Below are positions 1 to 6,197 of a stretch of 6,515 nucleotides of DNA, in pieces. Position numbers and translations under genes: made by a program. The notes below the pieces were generated by a model, which saw only the letters and a list, made by a program, of their open reading frames with translations, was not told where the DNA came from and did not search any database. Origin of the DNA: Oceanospirillales bacterium (GTDB lineage Bacteria; Pseudomonadota; Gammaproteobacteria; Xanthomonadales; SZUA-36); contig QIKG01000271.1 of NCBI GenBank assembly GCA_003232965.1, positions 1 to 6,515 of the forward strand, written 5' to 3'. The stretch's first letter is position 1, and every line of letters begins with the position of its first letter.

Positions 1-1175
1 CCTGTAAGGGTGAGCCAGTCGTGTGCGGGGGCATTCATAGTTGCCGGGAATAATGTCATTCCACAGGTGGCGGATTCATCCGAAATAATCGTATTTTCAG
101 GCAGTAGGCTGCTTATGCTCTGGGCCATCACCAGTGGGGTTAAATCACCGCTGGCGAGAGGGCCCGCGGCAGCAGCGGCAAGAATGTTATCTGCTAATGG
201 CGGAGTCGTTGACGGGGTATCATTGGCGCCTAACTGTAAGGCGACAGTTTCCAGTGCTGCTTGCTGGTCTTGATCTACCGTGGCGAGAGTGAGCAGCGTG
301 CAACTTTTAGCAATTAACCAGCTGTTTTTGCCGGGATAAGCAAAAAAGGCAACCGGTGGTTTGGTGCCAACAAAGATGATTTGCTCGAAGTCTTTAAGAA
401 ATGCTTCCGCCTGCTCGGCAAAGTAGGGCAGGCGTTCTACTGCAACCCTACCAACACCACGCTGTAGCCGGGTTGGAAAGGTTTCACATAGTATTCTTGC
501 GCCTGTTTTTTCAGCGATACGACCGGCAAAATGCAAACCATTTTCGCGCAATGCCCGCGAACCAAGAAAAAGCGCGCTGACCTTGCCATTGGATAAGGCA
601 TCGCAAACTGCTGAGATCGTATTCGCTGTAACTGTCTCAATTGTAGGCAAAGGAATGTTGATAGCAGGATTAGATGTGGGTTCCCAGGCGTGATTAGCCG
701 GAGCGATTATGGTGGCGATTTTGCCGGCGCCTTGCATAGCGGCATGTATTGCTTGTGCGCCGGCATCGCCAAGGTCATCGGCGGAGGTAGATACCTTGAC
801 CCAATCAGAGCAAATTTCTGCATGTGCGGGAATATCCGCGGTCAACGGTGAGTCATACTGCAGGTGGTAAGTTGCATGGTCACCGACAATGTTAAGCAGG
901 GGAACATGGGCGCGTTTGGCATTATGCTGATTTGCCATGCTGTTAGAAAACCCAGATCCGACATGCAGTAAAGTTGCCGCGGGTTTATCCAGCATGCGCG
1001 CATAACCATCGGCTGCACCGGAAACAACCCCTTCAAATAAGCACAGTACTGGGCGCATACCATCACTGTCGCCGATAGCAGAAACCAATTGCATTTCAGA
1101 AGTGCCTGGATTGGAAAAACAAATTTCCACGCCATTGTTTATAAGAGTTTCGAGTAACTTTTCTGCACCGTTCAT
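1..1175 (-). CDS. ThDP-dependent enzyme, acetolactate synthase large-subunit-like / benzoylformate decarboxylase-like (C-terminus outside window)
   Basis: The frame reads without a stop from ATG at 1175 to the left edge, giving 391 codons plus two bases. The N-terminal ThDP pyrimidine-binding domain is clear: NPGTSE at residues 22-27, then FEGVVSGAADGYAR at 47-60 with the family's catalytic Glu at E48, LLHVGSG at 69-75, and VGDHATYH at 97-104. The visible end, DESATCG followed by HDWLTLT, matches the start of the C-terminal ThDP-binding domain; the GDG...N diphosphate motif lies off the edge. The likely full length is about 510-530 residues. GGAG lies about 9 nt before the ATG and supports this start. 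This subgroup is usually annotated as acetolactate synthase, but no small-subunit gene is seen. H71 aligns plausibly with the catalytic His70 of benzoylformate decarboxylase, from memory. With an aldehyde dehydrogenase immediately upstream, a 2-oxo acid decarboxylase role is my preferred inference. The superfamily is certain; the substrate is unknown. Confidence 0.9.
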   Translation of the reverse strand, partial: MNGAEKLLETLINNGVEICFSNPGTSEMQLVSAIGDSDGMRPVLCLFEGVVSGAADGYARMLDKPAATLLHVGSGFSNSMANQHNAKRAHVPLLNIVGDHATYHLQYDSPLTADIPAHAEICSDWVKVSTSADDLGDAGAQAIHAAMQGAGKIATIIAPANHAWEPTSNPAINIPLPTIETVTANTISAVCDALSNGKVSALFLGSRALRENGLHFAGRIAEKTGARILCETFPTRLQRGVGRVAVERLPYFAEQAEAFLKDFEQIIFVGTKPPVAFFAYPGKNSWLIAKSCTLLTLATVDQDQQAALETVALQLGANDTPSTTPPLADNILAAAAAGPLASGDLTPLVMAQSISSLLPENTIISDESATCGMTLFPATMNAPAHDWLTLT

Positions 1176-1206
1176 ATTGTACGCTCCAGCTTGCAGTGTG
1201 CTTTTC

Positions 1207-2661
1207 TCAGGATTTTAATTTAAGCAGTATATCCATGGCTTTATTGGCCAACTTTCCATAAGGTGGCGCTAGGTACTTCATCGCACTGAATCCCGCTTGA
1301 TAGTAAACTGGTCGCAATTTAGAAAAAGTGACAAAGCCTTCAAAGCCGTGATAATGCCCCATGCCACTAGCACCAACGCCACCAAAAGGCAGGTCATGCT
1401 GGGCTACATGCAACATGGCATCGTTGATGCAGCAACCGCCGGACATCACCTTGTCGAGGTAAAAGTTCTGCAGGTTTTTGTCATTAGTGAAAGGGTAAAA
1501 TGACAATGGCCGATCGCGTAAATTAATATACTCCACTACTTGCCGAGGGTCTGTATAACTCAATATTGGTAATATTGGCCCGAAGATTTCACGCTGCAAT
1601 AGAATCATTTCATCCTTTGGGTCGAGCACAAGATGCAAGCCGATTTTACGCATGCCTTCAGCCGATTCCTGACCTTCAGTCAAATTAATTACAGTAGCAT
1701 CATGCTTTCGGGCATCTTCCAGTGCCTGCTGTAGACGCTCATAGGCACTTTGATCAATTATAGATGTGTAGTCTATGCTGTTGATATCAGGGCAGTGTGT
1801 GTTTATCCATGCCTGCGCCTCGCTAACAAACTCATCGATGCGATTTTCAGGAATAAAGATGTAATCTACACTAACGCAGGCTTGCCCGGCATTGTAAGTC
1901 TTTACAAATAAAATGCGCTCAACCGCTTTTTTCATCGAATAATTTTGATCGATGACCGCCGGGGACTTGCCGCCTAGCTCAAGCGTTACCGGTGTTAAGT
2001 TTTTGGCGGCGGATGCCATTACGGCTTTGCCGGTTGCGCCAGACCCTGTAAATAATAAATGGTCGAAGGGTAGTTGGGAAAACTGAATGCCGACCTCGCC
2101 AGTTTCTTCAAAAAACCTCAGTTTATCTAGCGGAAAATATTTAGGGCTAATCTCCATCAACAAATGGCTAAGGTGACGGGAGTTTTCCGACATTTTGACC
2201 ATGGCTCTATTACCCGCTGCAAATATAGAAGTCAGTGGTGCAAAGCTAAGTTGAATAGGAAAGTTCCAGGGAACAATAATACCGACAACGCCCAAGGGTT
2301 GCGGGATAACTCGGTTGCGGGCACCCGGATACATCGTTATATCAATTGCCCGGTGCTGCACTTTCATCCAGCGCTTCATGTTTTTTAGTACAAAGTTAAT
2401 TCCATCCAGAGTTACCAAAACTTCTGCAAACATGCTCTCATGCTTTGAGCGATTACCATAATCCTGATTGATCGCCTCGAGGATCTCGTTTGAGTTTTCG
2501 CTGAGCATTTTTTTCAGGCTGAGTAGATCCTGTTTTCGTTGAGCAACATCAGGCACAGGGTCATCAAGGTAGGCCTGCCGCTGTAAACCCAAGCTCTCAT
2601 TTAAAGCGTTAACGATAGTGTTTGCGGGGGCAATGTCTGCCTGCTTGATTTGGCTGTTCAT
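1207..2661 (-). CDS. NAD(P)-dependent aldehyde dehydrogenase, coniferyl aldehyde dehydrogenase (CalB)-like
   Basis: This is a complete 484-residue cytosolic aldehyde dehydrogenase that oxidises an aldehyde to a carboxylic acid with NAD(P)+. Landmarks appear in order: VPWNFP at 130-135 (N133 of the oxyanion hole), VKMSE at 155-159 (cofactor-binding Lys156), FTGSGATG at 204-211 (Rossmann loop), LELGGKSP at 227-234 with general base E228, NAGQACVS at 257-264 with nucleophile C262, REIFGP at 357-362, and LPFGGVGASGMG at 424-435. The length, the KMSE variant and the C-terminal tail (SKLRPVYY, then LAPPYGK) are typical of the short class-3-like/CalB branch rather than the longer ALDH2 type. GGAG lies 9 nt before the ATG. 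The ThDP enzyme gene starts 31 nt after the stop, so the two are probably co-transcribed. All key residues are present, so it should be active. The coniferyl aldehyde substrate is only the family label; aromatic or aliphatic aldehydes are equally possible. Confidence 0.94.
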   Translation of the reverse strand: MNSQIKQADIAPANTIVNALNESLGLQRQAYLDDPVPDVAQRKQDLLSLKKMLSENSNEILEAINQDYGNRSKHESMFAEVLVTLDGINFVLKNMKRWMKVQHRAIDITMYPGARNRVIPQPLGVVGIIVPWNFPIQLSFAPLTSIFAAGNRAMVKMSENSRHLSHLLMEISPKYFPLDKLRFFEETGEVGIQFSQLPFDHLLFTGSGATGKAVMASAAKNLTPVTLELGGKSPAVIDQNYSMKKAVERILFVKTYNAGQACVSVDYIFIPENRIDEFVSEAQAWINTHCPDINSIDYTSIIDQSAYERLQQALEDARKHDATVINLTEGQESAEGMRKIGLHLVLDPKDEMILLQREIFGPILPILSYTDPRQVVEYINLRDRPLSFYPFTNDKNLQNFYLDKVMSGGCCINDAMLHVAQHDLPFGGVGASGMGHYHGFEGFVTFSKLRPVYYQAGFSAMKYLAPPYGKLANKAMDILLKLKS

Positions 2662-2750
2662 ACCTCAGTTCTCCGGATAATAACGATTCTGGCGCTGGAC
2701 TTATGATTTTACCCTATGCCATGTAGTGTGTTGATAATAATGTGGGTTGT

Positions 2751-2833
2751 TGCTTTGCTAGTCATATTATACTCTTTGCCAAAAAGCGCTACTGTGCTGC
2801 GTATTAGCAACAAAATTTGTGATATGCAAAGCA
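2751..2833. repeat. 8-bp inverted repeat flanking the promoter-like core
   Basis: TGCTTTGC at 2751-2758 is the reverse complement of GCAAAGCA at 2826-2833, with 67 nt between the arms. The overlapping TTGCTA at 2755-2760 also pairs with TAGCAA at 2805-2810. The arms bracket the overlapping -10-like hexamers, which would suit two operator half-sites or a DNA loop. Arms this short can also arise by chance in AT-rich sequence, and no regulator gene is in the window. Confidence 0.3.
2766..2773. promoter_or_regulatory. Overlapping -10-like hexamers for both directions
   Basis: Positions 2766-2771 read TATAAT on the minus strand, a perfect sigma-70 -10 hexamer about 100 nt before the ALDH start. 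Positions 2768-2773 read TATACT on the plus strand, five of six matches, about 157 nt before the leader ORF. Neither has a convincing -35: on the plus strand TTGTTG at 2747-2752 gives a short 15-nt spacer, and the minus strand has none. The promoter call is therefore tentative. Confidence 0.3.
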
Positions 2834-2916
2834 GCTAACAGAAAAAGAAAAAGTAAAACATACATGGCTTACAATAGTTGCAGCATAGCTGTTTGTTGTG
2901 ATTAAGTTTATTCTTT

Positions 2917-2923
2917 AAAGGAA
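2917..2923 (+). promoter_or_regulatory. Ribosome binding site of the leader ORF
   Basis: AAAGGAA stands 7 nt before the ATG at 2931 and is the only strong Shine-Dalgarno-like sequence near the receptor gene. The receptor ATG at 2960 has only weak purine stretches before it. This suggests that ribosomes load at the leader ORF and reach the receptor start by coupling. Confidence 0.55.
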
Positions 2924-2930
2924 ATATTTT

Positions 2931-2960
2931 ATGTTATTAATGATGAGTTCCAGAGCCTGA
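2931..2960 (+). CDS. Putative 9-residue leader peptide overlapping the TonB receptor start
   Basis: The frame ATG TTA TTA ATG ATG AGT TCC AGA GCC TGA encodes MLLMMSSRA and follows a good ribosome binding site. Its TGA shares one base with the receptor ATG (TGATG at 2958-2962), the classic arrangement for termination-reinitiation coupling. An alternative is that this is the true N-terminus of the receptor, put out of frame by a small indel. It would add an arginine before the hydrophobic segment, which the receptor's own signal peptide lacks. The peptide resembles no known attenuator: it has no runs of regulatory amino acids. Confidence 0.4.
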   Translation: MLLMMSSRA

Positions 2961-5041
2961 TGTTAAATACATTTCTATTGTTTTCTCTGTTACAGCTGAA
3001 TACCGGCGCCGTTAATGGGCTTAGTGAAGTAACTGTGGAAACTGATTCCAAAATACTTCCAGTCATGCAGGTTACCTCCAGCCGGGAAACGGTAAATTAT
3101 TCAGCGAGTAGCAGCCTGGCAGTCATCAGCGCAGCTGAGTTAGCGCTTGAATTACCAACACATCCTAATGAAATATTTGATCGCATCCCCGGGGTTTGGA
3201 TCAGTCGTGGATCCGGACAGGAACATTTGACGGCTATTCGCTCGCCGGTTTTAACCGGGGCAGGGGCTTGTGGTGCTTTTATGGTGCTGGAGGACCAGGT
3301 GCCGACTCGACCCGCGGGTTTCTGTAATGTGAATCAGTTATTTGAAGTCAATGTAGCACAGGCAGGCAGGATTGATGTACTCCGTGGGCCGGGTACAGTT
3401 ATATATGGCTCAAATGCCTTGCATGGCGCGATCAGTGTTTTTACGCCCGGCCCTCAAGCCAGTGCGGCTGATGCAGTTTCATCAGCGTTTTCTCTACAAC
3501 TGGGCGGTGATAACTATTATCGTGGTCAAATAGCCATGTCCTCAGATACGCTAGCTGTTCAGGCAGGTTATACGGATGCTAAAAGCTTCAGGGATGATGA
3601 ACGATACCAGCAAGGTTTATTTAACTTTCAGGCACTGCACTCAGTGGGCAAAGCTAGAGGCCGAACTTCTTTTGCCTATGCCAGCTTGGATCAGGATACT
3701 GCTGGATTTATCCTCGGCAAAGATGCCTATAAGGATTCTACCCTGCGCCGGCAAAACCTGAACCCGGATGCATTCCGTAAAGCTTGGGCATCACGGCTTT
3801 CCAGCCGTTGGAACTGGCAAGCCGATAATGGCGACAGTCTTGAGTTAATACCTTATTTGCGCAGCAGTCGCATGGACTTCCTGCAGCATTTTCTACCCGG
3901 CACGCCACTGGAAACCAATGGTCAGGACTCTTTTGGCTTGCTTACAAGCTGGTCAAATGAACGCTCACTGTCTGCCGGAATTGATCTTGAATGGACCCAG
4001 GGTTTTCTACAGGAATTCCAGGAGAATGTACTCAATGGCGGCTCGGCATTTCTCAATGAAACCCGTCCGCAGGGTTATCATTATGACTACGATGTTGCAG
4101 CAACTATGGCGGCTGTCTGGTTTCAATGGCAACATGATTTCAGTTCGGAGCTTGAGCTAACCACAGGTTTAAGGGCAGAGTACTTGGCTTATGATTATGA
4201 TAATAAGATGCTGGATGGTAATACCCGGGATGATGGCAGCGAATGTGGTTTTGGTGGCTGCCTGTATACCCGACCGGCAGATCGTACAGATAGTTTCAGT
4301 AATATCTCACCGGAGCTAAAGCTAAGTTATCAACTGCCATCGGAACAACTACTCTATCTGCGCGCTGCCCGAGGCTACCGTGCACCGCAGGCTACGGAGT
4401 TGTATCGCTTGCAAAGGGGACAGCTTGTGGTCGACCTAAAACCGGTGACTCTGGATTCGCTTGAATTTGGCTATAAAGGCAGTGCTGAGAATATAAGCTA
4501 TGAGTTAATTGCCTATTTTATGCGTAAGGAAAACTTTATTTTCCGTGATGCTAATGGATTTAATGTAGGTGATGGCAAAAGTCGACATAGAGGAATTGAG
4601 GCTCAGTTCCATTGGCAAATGTCAGCACAACTTGCCCTTAACAGTAATCTCTCTTGGGCTGAAAATAGTTACGATTTTAATCGGGATCTGGGCTTTTCCG
4701 GTGTCATCAGTAGAGGCAATGAGATCGATACTGCGCCACCTTGGTTAGGTGCAATACGGTTGAATTGGCAAGCACATGAAAACCAGCAATATGAAGCAGA
4801 ATGGGTATATCAAGGCGGTTACTTCCTTGATGCAGGCAATGCTTTTACCTATCCCGGCCATGCATTGTTTAACTTGCGTGCAGCGTTAACTTTTGCCGAT
4901 GGCAGTCACCAACTCTCGCTGCGCATGAATAATGTTTTTGATCGCCGGTACGCTGAACGCGCGGATTTTGCTTTTGGAAATTATCGCTATTTTCCCGGTA
5001 GAGGTCGCTGGCTTAGCCTGGAATGGCAGTACCGTCGCTAA
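2960..5041 (+). CDS. TonB-dependent outer-membrane receptor
   Basis: This 693-residue receptor would use TonB/ExbBD energy to import a ligand across the outer membrane. A hydrophobic leader spans about residues 3-20, but the signal peptide is atypical because no basic residue precedes it. The plug domain (about 35-165) contains LPTHPNEIFDRIPGVWISRG at 65-84 and RIDVLRGPGTVIYGSNALHG at 137-156, the usual plug core. The rest is the beta-barrel, with the GYRAPQATELYRLQRG signature at 472-487 and a last strand near NNVFDRRYAE (657-666) through WLSLEWQY. The protein ends YRR rather than in the terminal aromatic residue common in outer-membrane proteins. Two cysteine pairs, C104/C122 in the plug and C429/C434 in a probable surface loop, may form disulfides. 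No in-frame ATG, GTG or TTG exists upstream before the stop at 2903-2905, so the ATG at 2960 is the only ordinary start. The ligand is unknown; a broken phospholipase D gene follows after 25 nt. Confidence 0.93.
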   Translation: MLNTFLLFSLLQLNTGAVNGLSEVTVETDSKILPVMQVTSSRETVNYSASSSLAVISAAELALELPTHPNEIFDRIPGVWISRGSGQEHLTAIRSPVLTGAGACGAFMVLEDQVPTRPAGFCNVNQLFEVNVAQAGRIDVLRGPGTVIYGSNALHGAISVFTPGPQASAADAVSSAFSLQLGGDNYYRGQIAMSSDTLAVQAGYTDAKSFRDDERYQQGLFNFQALHSVGKARGRTSFAYASLDQDTAGFILGKDAYKDSTLRRQNLNPDAFRKAWASRLSSRWNWQADNGDSLELIPYLRSSRMDFLQHFLPGTPLETNGQDSFGLLTSWSNERSLSAGIDLEWTQGFLQEFQENVLNGGSAFLNETRPQGYHYDYDVAATMAAVWFQWQHDFSSELELTTGLRAEYLAYDYDNKMLDGNTRDDGSECGFGGCLYTRPADRTDSFSNISPELKLSYQLPSEQLLYLRAARGYRAPQATELYRLQRGQLVVDLKPVTLDSLEFGYKGSAENISYELIAYFMRKENFIFRDANGFNVGDGKSRHRGIEAQFHWQMSAQLALNSNLSWAENSYDFNRDLGFSGVISRGNEIDTAPPWLGAIRLNWQAHENQQYEAEWVYQGGYFLDAGNAFTYPGHALFNLRAALTFADGSHQLSLRMNNVFDRRYAERADFAFGNYRYFPGRGRWLSLEWQYRR

Positions 5042-5066
5042 TAGTGGCCGTTGTGCAGAAGATACA

Positions 5067-5996
5067 ATGAATCAGCAGCCGCCAGTTAAATATCTTATAA
5101 AATCAACAGCCATTTTTCTGCTACTGCTGCAGTTTGGCTGTGCCACCGCACCACTGGATTTTCCACGGGAGAACAGCGTGTTTATTGCCGATACAGCTAA
5201 TACCGACTTGGGTAGGGAGGTGGACGAATGGGCTGCTGCTAATCCTGGTATGTCCGGTTATTTCCCTTTGATTAAGGGCCTTGATGCACTCGGGGTTCGC
5301 TTGGCGTTGATGGATCGAGCTGAACGCACTATCGATGCACAATATTTCTTAATAAAAAATCTTCAGAACATCAGCTCCTTGTCAGCCAATTAATAGACGC
5401 TGTTAATGCCGCAAAATCAGAAGTGCTAGTAATTACGCCTTACTTTATTCCTGGCAAGGAGGGCGTTGAATTCTGGCGCCGTATTGTCGACAACGGTGTG
5501 CGTGCGGGTGGTGATTGTTACCAATTCGCTGGCTTCAAACAACCATGTGCCGGTGCATAGCGGTTACGCCCGCTATCGTCACGCAATAATCGATGCGGGG
5601 GTGGAGTTATACGAAGCACGAGTAGATTCCTCAAAATCCACAAAGGCTAATGACCAACCCGGCTATGACTCCATGACCCTGCATACAAAGGCTCTTTTCA
5701 TCGATCGTCGGCATACCCTTGTTGGTTCTTTAAACCTTGATCCACGCTCTATTGCTATCAACACCGAATTTGGTGTTTTGGTTGATAGTAGTGACCTAGC
5801 CGGAGCTTTGGTAGAGGGGTTTTTTGAAAAATTACCGTCCTTCACTTACCGGGTAAGCGAGAATGAAAAAGGAAACCTTCGCTGGACCGGCTTGATAGAT
5901 GGCCTCGAGGTTGTCGAAAACAATGAGCCCCAGGCTAACTGGTGGCTAAGGTTTAAGGCATCAGTGATGCGAATTATGCCGGAAAGTCAATTATAG
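5067..5996 (+). pseudogene. Broken phospholipase D / cardiolipin synthase C-like lipoprotein gene
   Basis: Three pieces of one protein lie in order in different frames. Piece 1 (5067-5360, 98 codons) has a hydrophobic signal ending FGC, with a possible lipidated C25 (Q at -3 is not canonical), and ends in GLDALGVRLALMDRAERTID followed by AQYFLIKN, the usual start of a PLD domain; it then runs into TAA at 5391-5393. Piece 2 (5360 to about 5503, another frame) reads LLVSQLIDAV, then EVLVITPYFIPGKEGVEFWR. Piece 3 (about 5505-5996, first frame again) reads VVIVTNSLASNNHVPVHSGY and holds an intact second HKD motif, HTKALFID...GSLN, at 5682-5735, then the family's usual end (WWLRFKA...PESQL). The first HKD motif is absent, so about 170-200 residues seem deleted. 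A GTGC duplication at 5498-5505 causes the second frame change. Intact relatives of about 500 residues transfer phosphatidyl groups or hydrolyse phospholipids; this copy should be inactive. Confidence 0.88.
5498..5505 (+). repeat. 4-bp tandem duplication (GTGC x2) causing a frame change in the PLD pseudogene
   Basis: GTGC occurs twice in a row. With a single copy the reading would be GGT GTG CGG GTG GTG ATT, giving GVRVVI, which joins the two flanking conserved pieces smoothly. The extra copy shifts the frame by one base, so this looks like a slippage duplication. Confidence 0.7.
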
Positions 5997-5999
5997 GGG
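5995..5999 (+). promoter_or_regulatory. Ribosome binding site of the DUF5329-like gene
   Basis: AGGGG overlaps the stop codon of the PLD pseudogene and lies 9 nt before GTG at 6009. It supports the GTG start and implies that the two genes once formed a tightly spaced operon. Confidence 0.6.
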
Positions 6000-6008
6000 C
6001 CTGCAACA

Positions 6009-6197
6009 GTGAAAAGTCAATTGTTTTTAAGCGCAATTGTTACCCTGATGTTTAGTGCTCAGGTAAAAGCCGATAACGCAGTAACGGAAGAAGAAACCCT
6101 GCATTTACTCGAATATATTGGCAATTCTGGTTGTACATTCACCCGCAACGGCAAAGAATATCAGTCTGAAAAAGTGCGCTCACATATTCAGCGCTAA
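6009..6197 (+). CDS. DUF5329-like secreted protein, C-terminally truncated
   Basis: This 62-residue frame starts at GTG with a good ribosome binding site and has a typical Sec signal peptide: KSQ, then a hydrophobic stretch, ending VKA with probable cleavage after A21, so the product would be periplasmic. The mature part reads EEETLHLLEYIGNSGCTFTR, then NGKEYQSEKVRSHIQR. The SGC-F-RNG motif and the following H-x-x-R segment recall DUF5329 proteins, whose function is not established. Members are about 110-130 residues as I recall them, continuing with a HLRRKY-like motif. Here TAA follows the arginine of that motif, so roughly the second half is missing. The stop overlaps the stop of the convergent SnoaL-like gene, so the truncation coincides with a probable rearrangement junction. 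It may be a pseudogene. Confidence 0.7.
   Translation: MKSQLFLSAIVTLMFSAQVKADNAVTEEETLHLLEYIGNSGCTFTRNGKEYQSEKVRSHIQR

Larger units (their letters stand above)
2662..2959. promoter_or_regulatory. Divergent intergenic control region between the ALDH/ThDP operon and the TonB receptor operon
   Basis: This 298-nt AT-rich stretch separates two divergent transcription units and must hold promoters for both. Apart from the leader ORF at its right end, no gene-sized frame was found in it. It contains overlapping -10-like hexamers for the two strands around 2766-2773, a TACAAT hexamer at 2870-2875 on the plus strand without a good -35, an 8-bp inverted repeat (2751-2758 and 2826-2833) and a purine-rich tract at 2841-2854. 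No terminator-like hairpin followed by a T run was seen. Confidence 0.6.

Noticed and set aside
10..273. Plus-strand 87-codon frame at the left edge
   Set aside because: It is antisense to the conserved ThDP coding frame and its protein resembles no family.
842..1135. Minus-strand 97-codon frame inside the ThDP enzyme region
   Set aside because: It is a shadow in another frame of the ThDP gene, which has all family motifs.
2676..2738. Two GATAAT hexamers (2676-2681 and 2733-2738) as a Fur box
   Set aside because: The hexamers are 57 nt apart, and the best 19-bp match around 2733 lacks the inverted second half, so iron control is not supported.
2810..2820. ACAAAATTTGT palindrome, and the CAGC-ATA-GCTG hairpin at 2881-2891
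   Set aside because: The stems are only 4-5 bp, with no T run or conserved context, which is expected by chance in AT-rich DNA.
4932..5066. Upstream extension of the phospholipase D frame starting inside the receptor gene
   Set aside because: The extension is out-of-frame receptor coding sequence. The ATG at 5067, followed by a basic residue and a hydrophobic signal, is the natural start.
5466..5504. TTG start for a separate 176-residue gene holding the second HKD motif
   Set aside because: The first dozen residues are out-of-frame PLD sequence; the conserved protein continues from the frame upstream, so this is a pseudogene fragment and not a new gene.
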